A program made the position numbers and the translations under genes. DNA of 35,434 nucleotides from Candidatus Pacearchaeota archaeon (lineage in GTDB: Archaea; Nanoarchaeota; Nanoarchaeia; Pacearchaeales; GW2011-AR1). The stretch is from the NCBI GenBank assembly GCA_002686195.1, contig NZAS01000007.1:16688-52121 (forward strand), in the 5' to 3' direction. Shown in pieces: positions 1 to 7,723 of the stretch (position 1 is its first letter; each line of letters starts with the position of its first letter). The notes beneath the pieces were generated by a model. It saw only the letters and a program-made list of their open reading frames with translations. It made no database searches and was not told the origin of the DNA.

Positions 1-2
1 GG

Positions 3-344
3 AAGGCAACCGGAGTGACGCTCACTTCCGGCCGGGCACATCGAGCCATTACCCGTGAGATCGGTCCCTACCCAACCAGCGGTACAGGGGCTCCCCCTCC
101 TCCGGCCCCGGTTCAAACGCGTGAGCCTGGATCTCCGAGGGACGTGACTGGAGCGGGGGGATGGACGTACCGCCAGTACCCCGACTCAAGCATTGAGATT
201 GTGGGCGCACCATCCGGTCACCGGACGGGCGCTGTCCTTCGAAGCGGAACGGCATGGGCAGCGATTACGAGTGAGATCGGACCTTACCCCACTCAAATGG
301 GTGGTCATTTTGGCGGCCACAGAAGACGACGTCGTGCGGGGTAA
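3..344 (+). CDS. Repeat-module protein, 5' end missing
   Basis: The frame is open to the left edge, so this is the C-terminal part of a longer protein. A GTG at 15 could serve as a start, but the repeat argues for continuation upstream. It holds two copies of a module that ends in AI-x2-EIGPYPT. The first copy is cut by the edge. The second is whole and begins WTYRQYPDSSIEIVGAPSG. A third, diverged copy opens the next gene. Between the copies is a Pro-rich linker containing PPPPAP, and the C-terminus is a basic HRRRRRAG tail. I do not recognise the module. Its regular Y/W-x-YRQ...I-x-I...PSG spacing suggests a small beta-rich domain. The next start lies 3 nt past the stop. Confidence 0.65.
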   Translation, partial: KATGVTLTSGRAHRAITREIGPYPTSGTGAPPPPAPVQTREPGSPRDVTGAGGWTYRQYPDSSIEIVGAPSGHRTGAVLRSGTAWAAITSEIGPYPTQMGGHFGGHRRRRRAG

Positions 345-347
345 ACA

Positions 348-1319
348 ATGTCAATCACTGTCCCGTATCGCGACGTAGATGGATCCGGTGGCTATCGCTA
401 CCGTCAGTTCGCCAATGGTCTGATTCAGATCCTGGCAGACCCCAGCGGCAACGCTGAAGGGGCGAAGTTGCGCCCGGACCACACGGGAAAAGGCCCCTTC
501 TACGCTATTGAGAACGAAATCGGGCGCTTCAAGGATTCTGAATACGCACGAAGCAACAAGAGGTTGATGGAGGACACCTACGCCCAGAATGGGTACAAAC
601 TCCTGCGCTTTACGAGGCCATCCTGGGTGAAGGGTTTTCGCATTGGAAGTCAGGGCCAGGTGGACATATCGACGGCTCCCACAGTGGGGAGGGTTCACAG
701 TCGTTTCAGCCACAACCAGCTAAGACACCTGGCTTCTGCCATCGAATTGCCAGAGGGGATGCAGCACTCCCTAAAGGAAATCCCCTCCGGATACCGTTGG
801 ATCTGGAAGTGGAAACCCGGAGATCAGTGGACAGAGCGTCCCGATCCGGCCCTGGTTTCGAGCGCAGAAATCAGCGACGACGACCTGAGTCAGATCAACT
901 TCCTCGGAGCTTTGGCTCCACGAATGGGAGCCGATCCTGCTTCCTCTTCCCAAGTTGAACCACAAAAGCCGAGCCGGTGGCTCCCCCTGTTGCTTGGCGT
1001 GGCTGTGGTGGGAAGCGGGGTCTACTACTGGGGAGCCAGAAAGGGCTCTTGGAACGACGACGACGACGAGGAGGAGGGGGAAGCCCAAGAGGTTCAAATG
1101 GCCCGCGTGACGATCCTTGAAACAGGAGAGGAGATCGAGGTAGGCCGAGATCGTGTTGAGTGGGACAACGAGGGGAGGGCCTTTCTTCCCTACCAGGGCC
1201 GCGTCGTGGAAGTGGAGTCGAGTTTTATCCAGAAAGAGAGTCACCCAGACGCGTCCACCGAAGCCTACATGCGACGGCTTCTTCGAGGAGAGGTAGATCC
1301 TGAAGACGAGGATGTGTGA
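348..1319 (+). CDS. Repeat-module protein with internal membrane segment and RKGS motif
   Basis: 323 aa, function unknown. Residues 14-62 are a copy of the module seen twice in the preceding gene (YRYRQF...DPSGN...AIENEIGRF). Residues 63-205 are a mixed segment without recognised motifs. Residues 211-230 form one hydrophobic membrane span, followed directly by ARKGS and a run of Asp/Glu (235-246). The last 70 residues are charged and soluble-looking. Span plus basic residue plus Gly-Ser is the same arrangement found at the N-terminus of many neighbouring proteins, but here it is internal. The positive charge after the span suggests that the C-terminal part stays in the cytoplasm or particle interior. 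The stop overlaps the next ATG. The start has only a weak GGGG ribosome site. Confidence 0.75.
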   Translation: MSITVPYRDVDGSGGYRYRQFANGLIQILADPSGNAEGAKLRPDHTGKGPFYAIENEIGRFKDSEYARSNKRLMEDTYAQNGYKLLRFTRPSWVKGFRIGSQGQVDISTAPTVGRVHSRFSHNQLRHLASAIELPEGMQHSLKEIPSGYRWIWKWKPGDQWTERPDPALVSSAEISDDDLSQINFLGALAPRMGADPASSSQVEPQKPSRWLPLLLGVAVVGSGVYYWGARKGSWNDDDDEEEGEAQEVQMARVTILETGEEIEVGRDRVEWDNEGRAFLPYQGRVVEVESSFIQKESHPDASTEAYMRRLLRGEVDPEDEDV

Positions 1320-1717
1320 TGAACGGCCTCCCCCTCGTTTTTGGAAGCGCTGTTCTGTTGGCTGTAACTTCGGCCCGTAGAGGTTCTCGAGGTCGAGCGC
1401 GGGTGGGAGACACGGTTTGGCTTCTCATCAAGGACTGGAGGGGCAATCGAGGGGGAGAGACGCCTGGTGTAAGTGTTCACCTCACTTCGGAAAGCGCTTG
1501 GGACGAGCTCATCAGCGATTGGCAGGAGGCTTCTGAGGGTTTTCACGATGACGAAGAATGGCGGGAGTGGAGGAATCTGCGGACCCGAAGTGAACGCATC
1601 GCCTTCATCGACGCGTGCCCTGACCAGCCAGACTGGGTGGGCTATTGGTTTGAGATTGAACCGGCGACGGTAACGGGTCCACCTTCGATCCGGGACTTGG
1701 CGCGGGAGGAGAGATGA
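1319..1717 (+). CDS. KKGS-family leader protein with C-terminal PSIRDL
   Basis: 132 aa, function unknown. A short N-terminus (MNGLPLVFGS) runs into a hydrophobic stretch to about residue 19, then ARRGSRGRAR. The body is acidic with many Trp. The protein ends PPSIRDLAREER, placing the PSIRxL motif at residues 122-127. The first 44 nt match the start of the next gene at 37 positions, so the leader was recently copied at DNA level. I chose the ATG that overlaps the previous stop over the GTG one codon upstream, because the MNG start recurs in homologous leaders. The stop overlaps the next gene by 4 nt. Confidence 0.75.
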   Translation: MNGLPLVFGSAVLLAVTSARRGSRGRARVGDTVWLLIKDWRGNRGGETPGVSVHLTSESAWDELISDWQEASEGFHDDEEWREWRNLRTRSERIAFIDACPDQPDWVGYWFEIEPATVTGPPSIRDLAREER

Positions 1718-2319
1718 ACGGCCTCCCCCTAGTCTTCGGAAGCACGGCCCTGTTGGCGTCGTTCGCCCTCCGTAAGAAGGGCTCGAGAGGATGGATGGTG
1801 ACGGATGGAGACGGGGGTCATCCCCCCAGGCCGTACCATATTCCAGAGAGCACAGACCATCCCGCTCTTCAGATCACCAGCAAGATGTTTTCCTATGCCC
1901 CAATAGACATTGCCGCCATTCGAGAGACTGAGATACCAGAGCCCCACTTTTATGGGGAAGAGGCGGTGGTTCAAGGGCCCATCACGGTGAACGGTATTTT
2001 CCATCATCTCATGGCAATTCGCGTATGGGATGGGACGGAGGCAACACCAGAAACACTCAAAGAGTTTTTCCCCGATGTTCCACTCCCCTTGCGTCGCCTG
2101 GTGACTGGTGCTTCCATCCGAGAGTCAGCACTTTCTCCTGCAGAAAGGGAGTGGTTAGACACCGCTCGCCAAGAGGAGCAGGTAGCAATTAGAGATCCTC
2201 ACGATCGGCTCGGTACACAGGCAAGAGCGGCCTACGGAGACCAGATCTACCTCGAAAGTACGGAGATACCAGGGTTTCCAGGTCGATGGGTGATAATTAT
2301 GTTCCCACAGGGAGATTGA
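1714..2319 (+). CDS. KKGS-family leader protein
   Basis: 201 aa, function unknown. The leader is MNGLPLVFGS, a hydrophobic stretch to residue 19, then RKKGSRG (KKGS at residues 21-24). The following 175 residues look soluble and mixed in charge. A weak relative of the PSIR motif (GASIRESAL) lies around residue 133. GGAGGAGAG lies directly before the ATG, a strong ribosome site. The start overlaps the preceding stop (ATGA). The leader DNA is nearly the same as that of the gene before, whereas the bodies are unrelated, so one leader has been placed on two different proteins. Confidence 0.75.
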   Translation: MNGLPLVFGSTALLASFALRKKGSRGWMVTDGDGGHPPRPYHIPESTDHPALQITSKMFSYAPIDIAAIRETEIPEPHFYGEEAVVQGPITVNGIFHHLMAIRVWDGTEATPETLKEFFPDVPLPLRRLVTGASIRESALSPAEREWLDTARQEEQVAIRDPHDRLGTQARAAYGDQIYLESTEIPGFPGRWVIIMFPQGD

Positions 2320-2321
2320 AG

Positions 2322-2567
2322 ATGGGTGAGAACAACGGAAGCTGGTATGCGCTCGGTGCAGTCGCTCTTCTGGGAGGTGCCGCGGCACTGGGGACCAGGG
2401 GAAGCGCGAGCTCGGACACCTTGGGCCAGCTTGAGCGGGTGATGCAGGGGCTTGACTCCGAGAGCACGGAAGAAGAGGAAGCTCACTTCGATGCCCTGGT
2501 GAAGAAGGCCTACGAAGAACACGGCGACCAGGTAGTCGAAGACTTCTTCGAGCAGCAGGGCTTCTGA
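2322..2567 (+). CDS. Small KKGS-family leader protein
   Basis: 81 aa. The leader is MGENNGSWYALGAVALLGG, continuing hydrophobic to about residue 24, then TRGS at 25-28. The rest is strongly acidic and probably helical (runs such as ESTEEEEAH). An earlier in-frame start exists at 2286, but it lies inside the preceding gene. ATG 2322 follows that stop by 2 nt, has GGGAGA upstream, and puts the hydrophobic leader at the N-terminus as in the neighbours. The stop overlaps the next ATG by one base. Function unknown. Confidence 0.72.
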   Translation: MGENNGSWYALGAVALLGGAAALGTRGSASSDTLGQLERVMQGLDSESTEEEEAHFDALVKKAYEEHGDQVVEDFFEQQGF

Positions 2568-3826
2568 TGGACGGTAAGTGGCTCGCGCTGGGAGCAGTAG
2601 GAGGGCTCGCAGTTCTCTCTGCGAAGAAGGGGAGCGGAGCGAAAAATGCGCCGCCGTGGCCCTTTCAGCCCACTCGACGAGGGGGCGAATTCCGGTGGGG
2701 CCCCGGTAGGGGGATCCGTTATGACCTCGATGCTGGAAGTCGCGGCAGCCACGTAAGAGGCGGTCGGCGGCACACGGTGGTGTGGTACTTCGCCCCGGGC
2801 GCAGACGCTGGCGTTCGGGTACATCGACCGGGCCCAAGCATTCGGAAACTGGGTCAAGACGTTGGAGATTTTGATCCTCGATCCTCGGTAGCCAAGTGGG
2901 AGTGGGCAAAACTCGCTGTTCAGCATTTTGCGGATCATCATCCCGAGGAATTTCGACGTTGGGCGAGTGGTTACGAAAGGCACCGACTTTACCTGGAGAT
3001 GCCCAAGCTCGCCAACCACGTCTTGGGACCAGAGTCTCCTCCCACCTGGCGTATTGGTGCCAGCAAGAAGGGGAGTTCAGCTCACAAGGTTTACTCCATT
3101 CGCCACCATGGTCCCGTCATGGTGTGGGGAGACGAGGAGTGGAGAAATCCGGATTTCCAGTCGGGAGACTATGCGTTGTGGTGGAATTCGAAAGAATTCC
3201 AGGATGCCGAGTCAATCACCGAAGTCGAAGGAAACGTGGTTAGGGAGTACACCTGTCTAGCTGGCTACGTCGATGAGCCAAACTTCGAACCCGAGACTCC
3301 CGATTGGTCCGTGCAGGAAATCTACCTTTCAGATGATGATCTCCACGACGGTAAAGGCGGGGTGAGGGATTCGGTGGGATGGATGGCTTCCATTGGTGTC
3401 GAGCTACTACAGGAGCGAGGGGGAACAGAGTACGAGGCGTCTCACCATGAAGTGATGGCGATGGATCCGTTCCCTCAACAAGCGTTGCCTTTCGCTCAAA
3501 AGAAGAAGGGGAGTCCGTCCCTGGCCTGGGTTAGCTGGAGCGAAAATGCTCCGTACGCCCCGGAAGATGTTGGGGTGAGACGCGACTTTTGGTCCGCGAA
3601 AACCTCTCACGGAACCTATGAATGGGATCTGGACGAGCTCAGGTATCTCCCCGCTGGTGTAACTCGGGCCGGAGATCGTTCGATAGAGTTGTGGGGAGGA
3701 AAACGCTGGAGGCAGAGGCGCCCCCCGAAACGGCCCGGTGTATCTATCAGTTTGGAGGAGGCTAAACGCGTTGCGGATGAACACCACAGGAAGCGTCGTG
3801 GAATTCGCTCTTTGAGGAAGAAATGA
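2567..3826 (+). CDS. Large KKGS-leader protein with three KKGS motifs
   Basis: 419 aa, function unknown. Residues 1-23 are a leader (MDGKWLALGAVGG...AKKGS). Two more KKGS motifs occur without a membrane span: GASKKGSS at about 165-171 and AQKKKGSPS at about 310-318. These divide the protein into three segments of roughly 145, 145 and 105 residues. A PSIRKL motif lies at 90-95, a related YSIRHHG follows the second KKGS, and the C-terminus is RGIRSLRKK. The segments are rich in Trp and Tyr. A motif marking both the leader boundary and internal junctions fits a fusion of several leader-bearing units, or proteolytic processing at KKGS; neither is shown. The last codons overlap the next gene by 4 nt. 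Confidence 0.75.
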   Translation: MDGKWLALGAVGGLAVLSAKKGSGAKNAPPWPFQPTRRGGEFRWGPGRGIRYDLDAGSRGSHVRGGRRHTVVWYFAPGADAGVRVHRPGPSIRKLGQDVGDFDPRSSVAKWEWAKLAVQHFADHHPEEFRRWASGYERHRLYLEMPKLANHVLGPESPPTWRIGASKKGSSAHKVYSIRHHGPVMVWGDEEWRNPDFQSGDYALWWNSKEFQDAESITEVEGNVVREYTCLAGYVDEPNFEPETPDWSVQEIYLSDDDLHDGKGGVRDSVGWMASIGVELLQERGGTEYEASHHEVMAMDPFPQQALPFAQKKKGSPSLAWVSWSENAPYAPEDVGVRRDFWSAKTSHGTYEWDLDELRYLPAGVTRAGDRSIELWGGKRWRQRRPPKRPGVSISLEEAKRVADEHHRKRRGIRSLRKK

Positions 3827-4551
3827 GTCGAGGATGCCGTCCCATCTACCCTGGAGGTCCTGACGAACCCTGGGATGACGCCAGCTGCGCGGCTTGTGGA
3901 ACTCCCCTTGAAGACCGCCTGGTGGAAGGGGACGACGACCCGCTCAATCTAGGGTTTTGCTCCACCCACTGTGTCGGGGTAGGCGTTCAGCCCTATGGGG
4001 GTCCTACCCAGGCCTACACTGTCGATCTGAAGTGGAGCATATGGACGACCGACGAGAACGAGTTTGTAGGGACTGGGACCACAACTTCCCAAAGACGGTA
4101 CCGGATCGACTTGGGGGAAAAAATGAGAAACGCCTTCCTCGGAACCGGTCCTCCGATCGAAATCCAGAGTGCTCCGAGAAAGGAGATCCGGTACGGAAAT
4201 GTGACGATCAAGAAGGGAGGAGCCGTAGGAGAAATGCGGACGTGCTGGGGAGAGGTCTACGAGCTTGTGCCGGATGATATGGAGTCCATTGACGAGGCGA
4301 CTGGTGGGGGGGTCACCGATGCAATCTCGGACTGGGTTGATGGCCGATCTGGATTCGACGAGGGTGGGGACGTCATTGGGGCCTTCGTGGACTTCGATAT
4401 CAAGGCCTCTACCTTCGAGGCCATGATGGAAGCCATCGACCAGCAAGAGGAGATGTTGATTCAACAAGACATGCGCAACTCCAAGGAACTCTCTGCGGAA
4501 CGTTGGATGCGGCCGTCCATCCGCTGGATGCCTCCGAAGAAGATCGAGTAG
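3823..4551 (+). CDS. Putative zinc-binding protein ending in PSIR motif
   Basis: 242 aa, no leader or membrane span. C22, C25, C46 and C50 (CAAC, then CSTHC) could bind one zinc ion. The middle is beta-rich (YRYTVD-like alternation from 65 to 140). Residues 155-215 are acidic. The protein ends MRPSIRWMPPKKIE, carrying the PSIR motif at the C-terminus like several leader proteins around it. It starts inside the previous stop (ATGA), so translation is coupled. I do not recognise a family. The shared tail suggests it works with the same assembly as its neighbours. Confidence 0.7.
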   Translation: MSRGCRPIYPGGPDEPWDDASCAACGTPLEDRLVEGDDDPLNLGFCSTHCVGVGVQPYGGPTQAYTVDLKWSIWTTDENEFVGTGTTTSQRRYRIDLGEKMRNAFLGTGPPIEIQSAPRKEIRYGNVTIKKGGAVGEMRTCWGEVYELVPDDMESIDEATGGGVTDAISDWVDGRSGFDEGGDVIGAFVDFDIKASTFEAMMEAIDQQEEMLIQQDMRNSKELSAERWMRPSIRWMPPKKIE

Positions 4552-4589
4552 CGTGATACAAAAGGAAGAACCTCACCAGGAGAAGTAGA

Positions 4590-4802
4590 ATGGGACAGAG
4601 TTGTTGCAGACGTAGAGCCTCACTCCAGGGGCTCGACTACGATGCCTTGGTTGGCGGGTTTCCCGTTCGATTCACCGAAACGCGAAAAGGAGTGGTGGCC
4701 CACGTTCAGCTTGGAAACCAGTGGATCAATTTGGGCGCCTATGGGGGCCGCTGGCCACGGCCTCTACTGGAGCAGAAGGTTGCCCAGGCTACGGCAAGAT
4801 GA
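4590..4802 (+). CDS. Small hypothetical protein
   Basis: 70 aa. A good ribosome site (AGGAGAAG) sits about 6 nt before the ATG. The N-terminus is MGQSCCRRRAS, with adjacent cysteines next to arginines. The rest reads as a small folded domain with RKGVVAHVQLGNQWINLGAYGG. The stop overlaps the next gene's ATG (ATGA), which supports translation of both. No family recognised. The 38 nt before it hold only this ribosome site. Confidence 0.55.
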   Translation: MGQSCCRRRASLQGLDYDALVGGFPVRFTETRKGVVAHVQLGNQWINLGAYGGRWPRPLLEQKVAQATAR

Positions 4803-5353
4803 AATTTCGTGGCGCAGAAGGACTTGCTTACCAGCCGAGGAGAGGTCGGTTCTTGGTTCGGATGTTTCGGGTGGGTGCCGAGGAGTATTCGGAACCGCAA
4901 AATATCTACGCTGTACTTGACCGGGCGAGCTTGGTTGAGACCTGGAAACTGTCGGACTTGGTGAAGAAGGAACTCAATCCAAAGTTCTTGCAAGCTCACC
5001 TGGATAGATTGGAGTTTGAATACGAGTACGACGCATTTGCGGTGATGGATGTGGTGGTGGACTGGGAAGAATGGATGGAGGAGCAGTTTCGCTGGATAAC
5101 TGGCGCAGAGGAAGCGGCCTGGATCCCGCCACAAGCCGTTTGGTTCCAGGAAGACGAATGGGGAGGGTGGAGCCATCATGTGGTGATTCCCCTCACTTCG
5201 CTGGGTCCGGGGGACCCGCATCTCAAGATCGAAAGTGAGCACGGCTTTTTCGAGTCGAGCAGCTTACCGAGGCCCACCTACCTCTTCCCGAGCATCCGAA
5301 ATTTGAAGGGATCTTCCTCCAAGCTCTTCGACCTAGACGCTTACTTGAAATAG
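4799..5353 (+). CDS. Hypothetical protein ending in combined PSIRNL-KGS-FDLDAYL tail
   Basis: 184 aa from the ATG coupled to the previous stop. A longer in-frame start at 4721 lies inside the upstream gene. There is no leader or membrane span. The body is acidic and rich in Trp and aromatics (EEWMEEQFRWITG). The C-terminus is the notable part: PSIRNLKGSSSK is followed directly by LFDLDAYLK. It is the only protein in the window that carries both the PSIRxL motif of the left-hand block and the FDLDxxL motif of the enzymes at 30.8-35.0 kb. Function unknown. The tail suggests it may link the two groups. Confidence 0.72.
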   Translation: MKFRGAEGLAYQPRRGRFLVRMFRVGAEEYSEPQNIYAVLDRASLVETWKLSDLVKKELNPKFLQAHLDRLEFEYEYDAFAVMDVVVDWEEWMEEQFRWITGAEEAAWIPPQAVWFQEDEWGGWSHHVVIPLTSLGPGDPHLKIESEHGFFESSSLPRPTYLFPSIRNLKGSSSKLFDLDAYLK

Positions 5354-5359
5354 AATGGG

Positions 5360-6136
5360 ATGACTATGCTTACTCCAGACGGACGATTTTTGACTTTTGC
5401 TAGCCTGGGCCTCCTTGCGGGCGCCTCTGTCCTCAAGCAACGAGGAAGCCGTACCAACGGGCTTGTGCGTCGAGGGGGACACCTCGTTCGACTTGGTACC
5501 GGCGAGCTCGTCAACGACACGGCTCTCTTCGCTCTCATCAACCAGGACACAAACATCCTGCGAGACATGAGCTTCGAGCAGGCGGTTCTCAACGAACCCC
5601 TGTTGGTGGAGGGCCGAATGCACCAACTCGTACACCAGGCCTTCAGGGACGCTGTGGGAGAGTCTCTTCATCCCATAGCGGTAGAGGATTACAAGCTCCG
5701 CAACCAAACACTTCGCGATTTATACGGGGAGGTAACTCCATCCAACATCGCTGATGTGCTCGACCGAAACTGGGAAGAACGATCTCAGATCCTGGAGCAC
5801 CAGGCCAGGGTCGCCAGGGCTGGAGAGCCTGGAGCCGTGGCCTTCTTCAACGCCCTACAGGCCAACCTCGAGCCGATCGAGCAGTCGTTCGTAGCAGCTG
5901 CACAGCTCGCCCGAGATGCCCAGGTCATCGCACGGAAACACGGACGAGAGGAAGACGTAGAGGGCTGGGGCCTCATCTCCGGTGTGTGGAGAGACATGGG
6001 GGAACACTTCGGACGCACAGTTCGGGTACCGATGCCACCACTCGACCCTCGTCGACTGGGAATGCATGGACGCAGAATGAGACGGATGGGTCCTCCCGGA
6101 CGCAGGATGTTGCCTCCGTGGGAGGACGAGGACTGA
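5360..6136 (+). CDS. KKGS-family leader protein, helical
   Basis: 258 aa, function unknown. The leader is hydrophobic from about residue 9 to 25 (FLTFASLGLLAGASVL), then KQRGSRTNG. The body looks helical and soluble, with many Glu, Arg and Gln, ending in a Met/Arg/Pro-rich stretch (RMRRMGPPGRRMLPP) and an acidic tip. ATG 5360 and ATG 5366 are both possible starts; the ribosome site is weak for either. The stop overlaps the next ATG (ACTGATG). The lack of PSIR and FDLD motifs distinguishes it from its neighbours. Confidence 0.72.
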   Translation: MTMLTPDGRFLTFASLGLLAGASVLKQRGSRTNGLVRRGGHLVRLGTGELVNDTALFALINQDTNILRDMSFEQAVLNEPLLVEGRMHQLVHQAFRDAVGESLHPIAVEDYKLRNQTLRDLYGEVTPSNIADVLDRNWEERSQILEHQARVARAGEPGAVAFFNALQANLEPIEQSFVAAAQLARDAQVIARKHGREEDVEGWGLISGVWRDMGEHFGRTVRVPMPPLDPRRLGMHGRRMRRMGPPGRRMLPPWEDED

Positions 6137-6843
6137 TGCTCTACAGGCAAAATGGCGTGCTCGTTGCTCTCGGCACCGTAGGTGCTCTTGGGGTGCTGGG
6201 TGCCGTTCGTAAACGCGGGTCCACCTCTGGCCCTAAGTACACCTTCCGTTCAGATTCCGAGGAATGGTTCGATTTCCTAACGGGTGGTAGGCGGGAGACG
6301 GCCTCTGGAGAATGGGAAGACCCCGAGGAATTGACCGAAGAGGACTACGCAGTCCAGCACGCCTACGAAAACCGGATCTGGGATCTCCTATCCGAAGCTG
6401 ACCTCGACTATGAGAACGAGGAAATTCCCGACCATTTCGAGGTGGCCTTTCTCACCTGGGCTACGGACATGGGCCACAGCATCGGTCGGACGTACAGATT
6501 GCGAGAGCCCTGGCACGCTCGATTTTGGGAAATAGCCAAGGCTGACGCCGAGCTCAATCGCTTGTCCAGGGAGTTGACTGAAATTGATATGGGGCGGGAT
6601 CCAGCCCCTCCCTCAATTCGAGACCTCCGGGATCGTCCCTGGCGATCCGGGTCCTCAGCCAAAACGGCAACCAAGAAGGAGCTCATCACAAACATCCTGC
6701 TTCTTTCTGGAGCCTACGGGTGGAAGGTGGACGACAAGACTGGCCTGTCTCAATCTAAGAACCCCAGGAAGGAACTTCAGGCCATGTCCAAGAGCGACCT
6801 GGTTTCCTTGTTCGACATTGTCCAGACGCAGACCAAGGGATGA
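6136..6843 (+). CDS. KKGS-family leader protein with internal PSIRDL
   Basis: 235 aa from the ATG overlapping the previous stop; an upstream in-frame start at 5986 lies inside the preceding gene. The leader spans residues 8-24 (LVALGTVGALGVLGAV), then RKRGSTSG. An acidic body follows to about 155, then PPSIRDLRDRPWRSG (PSIRDL at 159-164). The last 60 residues form a separate lysine-rich helical unit (ATKKELITNILL...SKSDLVSLFDIV) that resembles a small nucleic-acid or protein-binding helix bundle, though I cannot name it. Here PSIR acts as a hinge between two segments rather than a tail. Confidence 0.74.
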   Translation: MLYRQNGVLVALGTVGALGVLGAVRKRGSTSGPKYTFRSDSEEWFDFLTGGRRETASGEWEDPEELTEEDYAVQHAYENRIWDLLSEADLDYENEEIPDHFEVAFLTWATDMGHSIGRTYRLREPWHARFWEIAKADAELNRLSRELTEIDMGRDPAPPSIRDLRDRPWRSGSSAKTATKKELITNILLLSGAYGWKVDDKTGLSQSKNPRKELQAMSKSDLVSLFDIVQTQTKG

Positions 6844-6869
6844 AAACATGAAGAACGAGGTAACTTGAG

Positions 6870-7211
6870 ATGGAGGACGGAGTAAAACTCGCTCTCGCTA
6901 GCGCCGGGATCCTGGCTGGGCTCACCGTTGCCTTTGGAGCCGAGGCTGCCTGGGGATCCCGCGTAACCTCTGACGACTTCCAGATGGAGATGGACAAGAG
7001 CTTGGTGATCCACACTCCAGTGGGCGCCCTCGTGAGCCTCACCGCTCCTGGGGGAAAGGCCGTGGGAAACTATTCTTCCTTTTCACAGGCACTTGAGGCC
7101 GCTACTGCGTGGATCGGGAGCCATGGAAGGCGAGACATTCTTCACCTCGATGAGAAGGGTAACGTTGACCTGGTCGATCACCACGGCAACATCATCGTGA
7201 GTTGGGCGTGA
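6870..7211 (+). CDS. Small leader protein, diverged KKGS motif
   Basis: 113 aa. The leader is hydrophobic over residues 6-24 (KLALASAGILAGLTVAFG), then EAAWGSRVTS. The Gly-Ser is kept but the basic residues before it are not. The rest is a compact beta-rich domain (VIHTPVGALVSLTAPGG, then VDLVDHHGNIIVSW). GAGGTAAC about 9 nt before the ATG is the likely ribosome site. The end overlaps the next gene's GTG (GTGA). Function unknown. Confidence 0.68.
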   Translation: MEDGVKLALASAGILAGLTVAFGAEAAWGSRVTSDDFQMEMDKSLVIHTPVGALVSLTAPGGKAVGNYSSFSQALEAATAWIGSHGRRDILHLDEKGNVDLVDHHGNIIVSWA

Positions 7212-7723
7212 ACGGCTCCTGGCTGGCTCTTGGAGCGGCTGGCGTGGTGGCCGCGCTCTCCCGACCCCCCAAGGGTTCAGGGGCCTTGTCTACCGACGAA
7301 CTGAAGGCCCTCAACGCGGCCTTTGAGGTGTGGGGTCTGGGAACTATCCATCCCATCACCCCTTACCAGCAGCACATCTGGGACACCCGGAAGATAGTGG
7401 TCTGTCCCCACGGTTTCCCTGGCGCCTACCTCAACGAATTGTCCCTCGAATACGGAGCGTTGGAGAGAGAAGCCGGGCCAGGTGGGAGCGTTCGCTTCTC
7501 TACAAGAATGAGGGACCGCGATCACATCGAGTCGTTTTTCTTCTGTGATCACCGGTCGGAAGGTCCGTTGATCACCTCTGTTCGCCACCTTGGAGGAGGG
7601 CGCTCTGGACCCATCCCCATCGAGCACGTACAGCTTGGGAAGGGAGTGGAGGTTGCCAAAGAATTTTACTTCCCGGCTCCCGAAGGTTTCTGGGAAGAAA
7701 TCGAAATTGAGCAGATCTGGTAA
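7208..7723 (+). CDS. KKGS-family leader protein, paralogue of the next gene
   Basis: 171 aa from a GTG that overlaps the previous stop, giving MNGSWLALGA, the same opening as other leaders. An alternative TTG lies two codons upstream. The leader ends with PPKGSGAL (KGS at 22-24). The body carries TPYQQHIWD and VCPHGFPGAYLNELSLEYG, and later FFCDHRSEGPLITSVRHLGGG. These align with [28 protein letters not shown] and PSIRSL in the next protein, so the two are tandem paralogues. CPHG and CDH could form a metal site (Cys/His), which is only a guess. The final codon overlaps the next ATG. Confidence 0.72.
   Translation: MNGSWLALGAAGVVAALSRPPKGSGALSTDELKALNAAFEVWGLGTIHPITPYQQHIWDTRKIVVCPHGFPGAYLNELSLEYGALEREAGPGGSVRFSTRMRDRDHIESFFFCDHRSEGPLITSVRHLGGGRSGPIPIEHVQLGKGVEVAKEFYFPAPEGFWEEIEIEQIW

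Noticed and set aside
1319..1400. Leaders as type IV prepilin or standard Sec signal peptides
   Set aside because: Prepilin leaders have the basic residues and Gly before the hydrophobic part, and Sec signals have an N-terminal positive charge. Here the charge follows the hydrophobic part.
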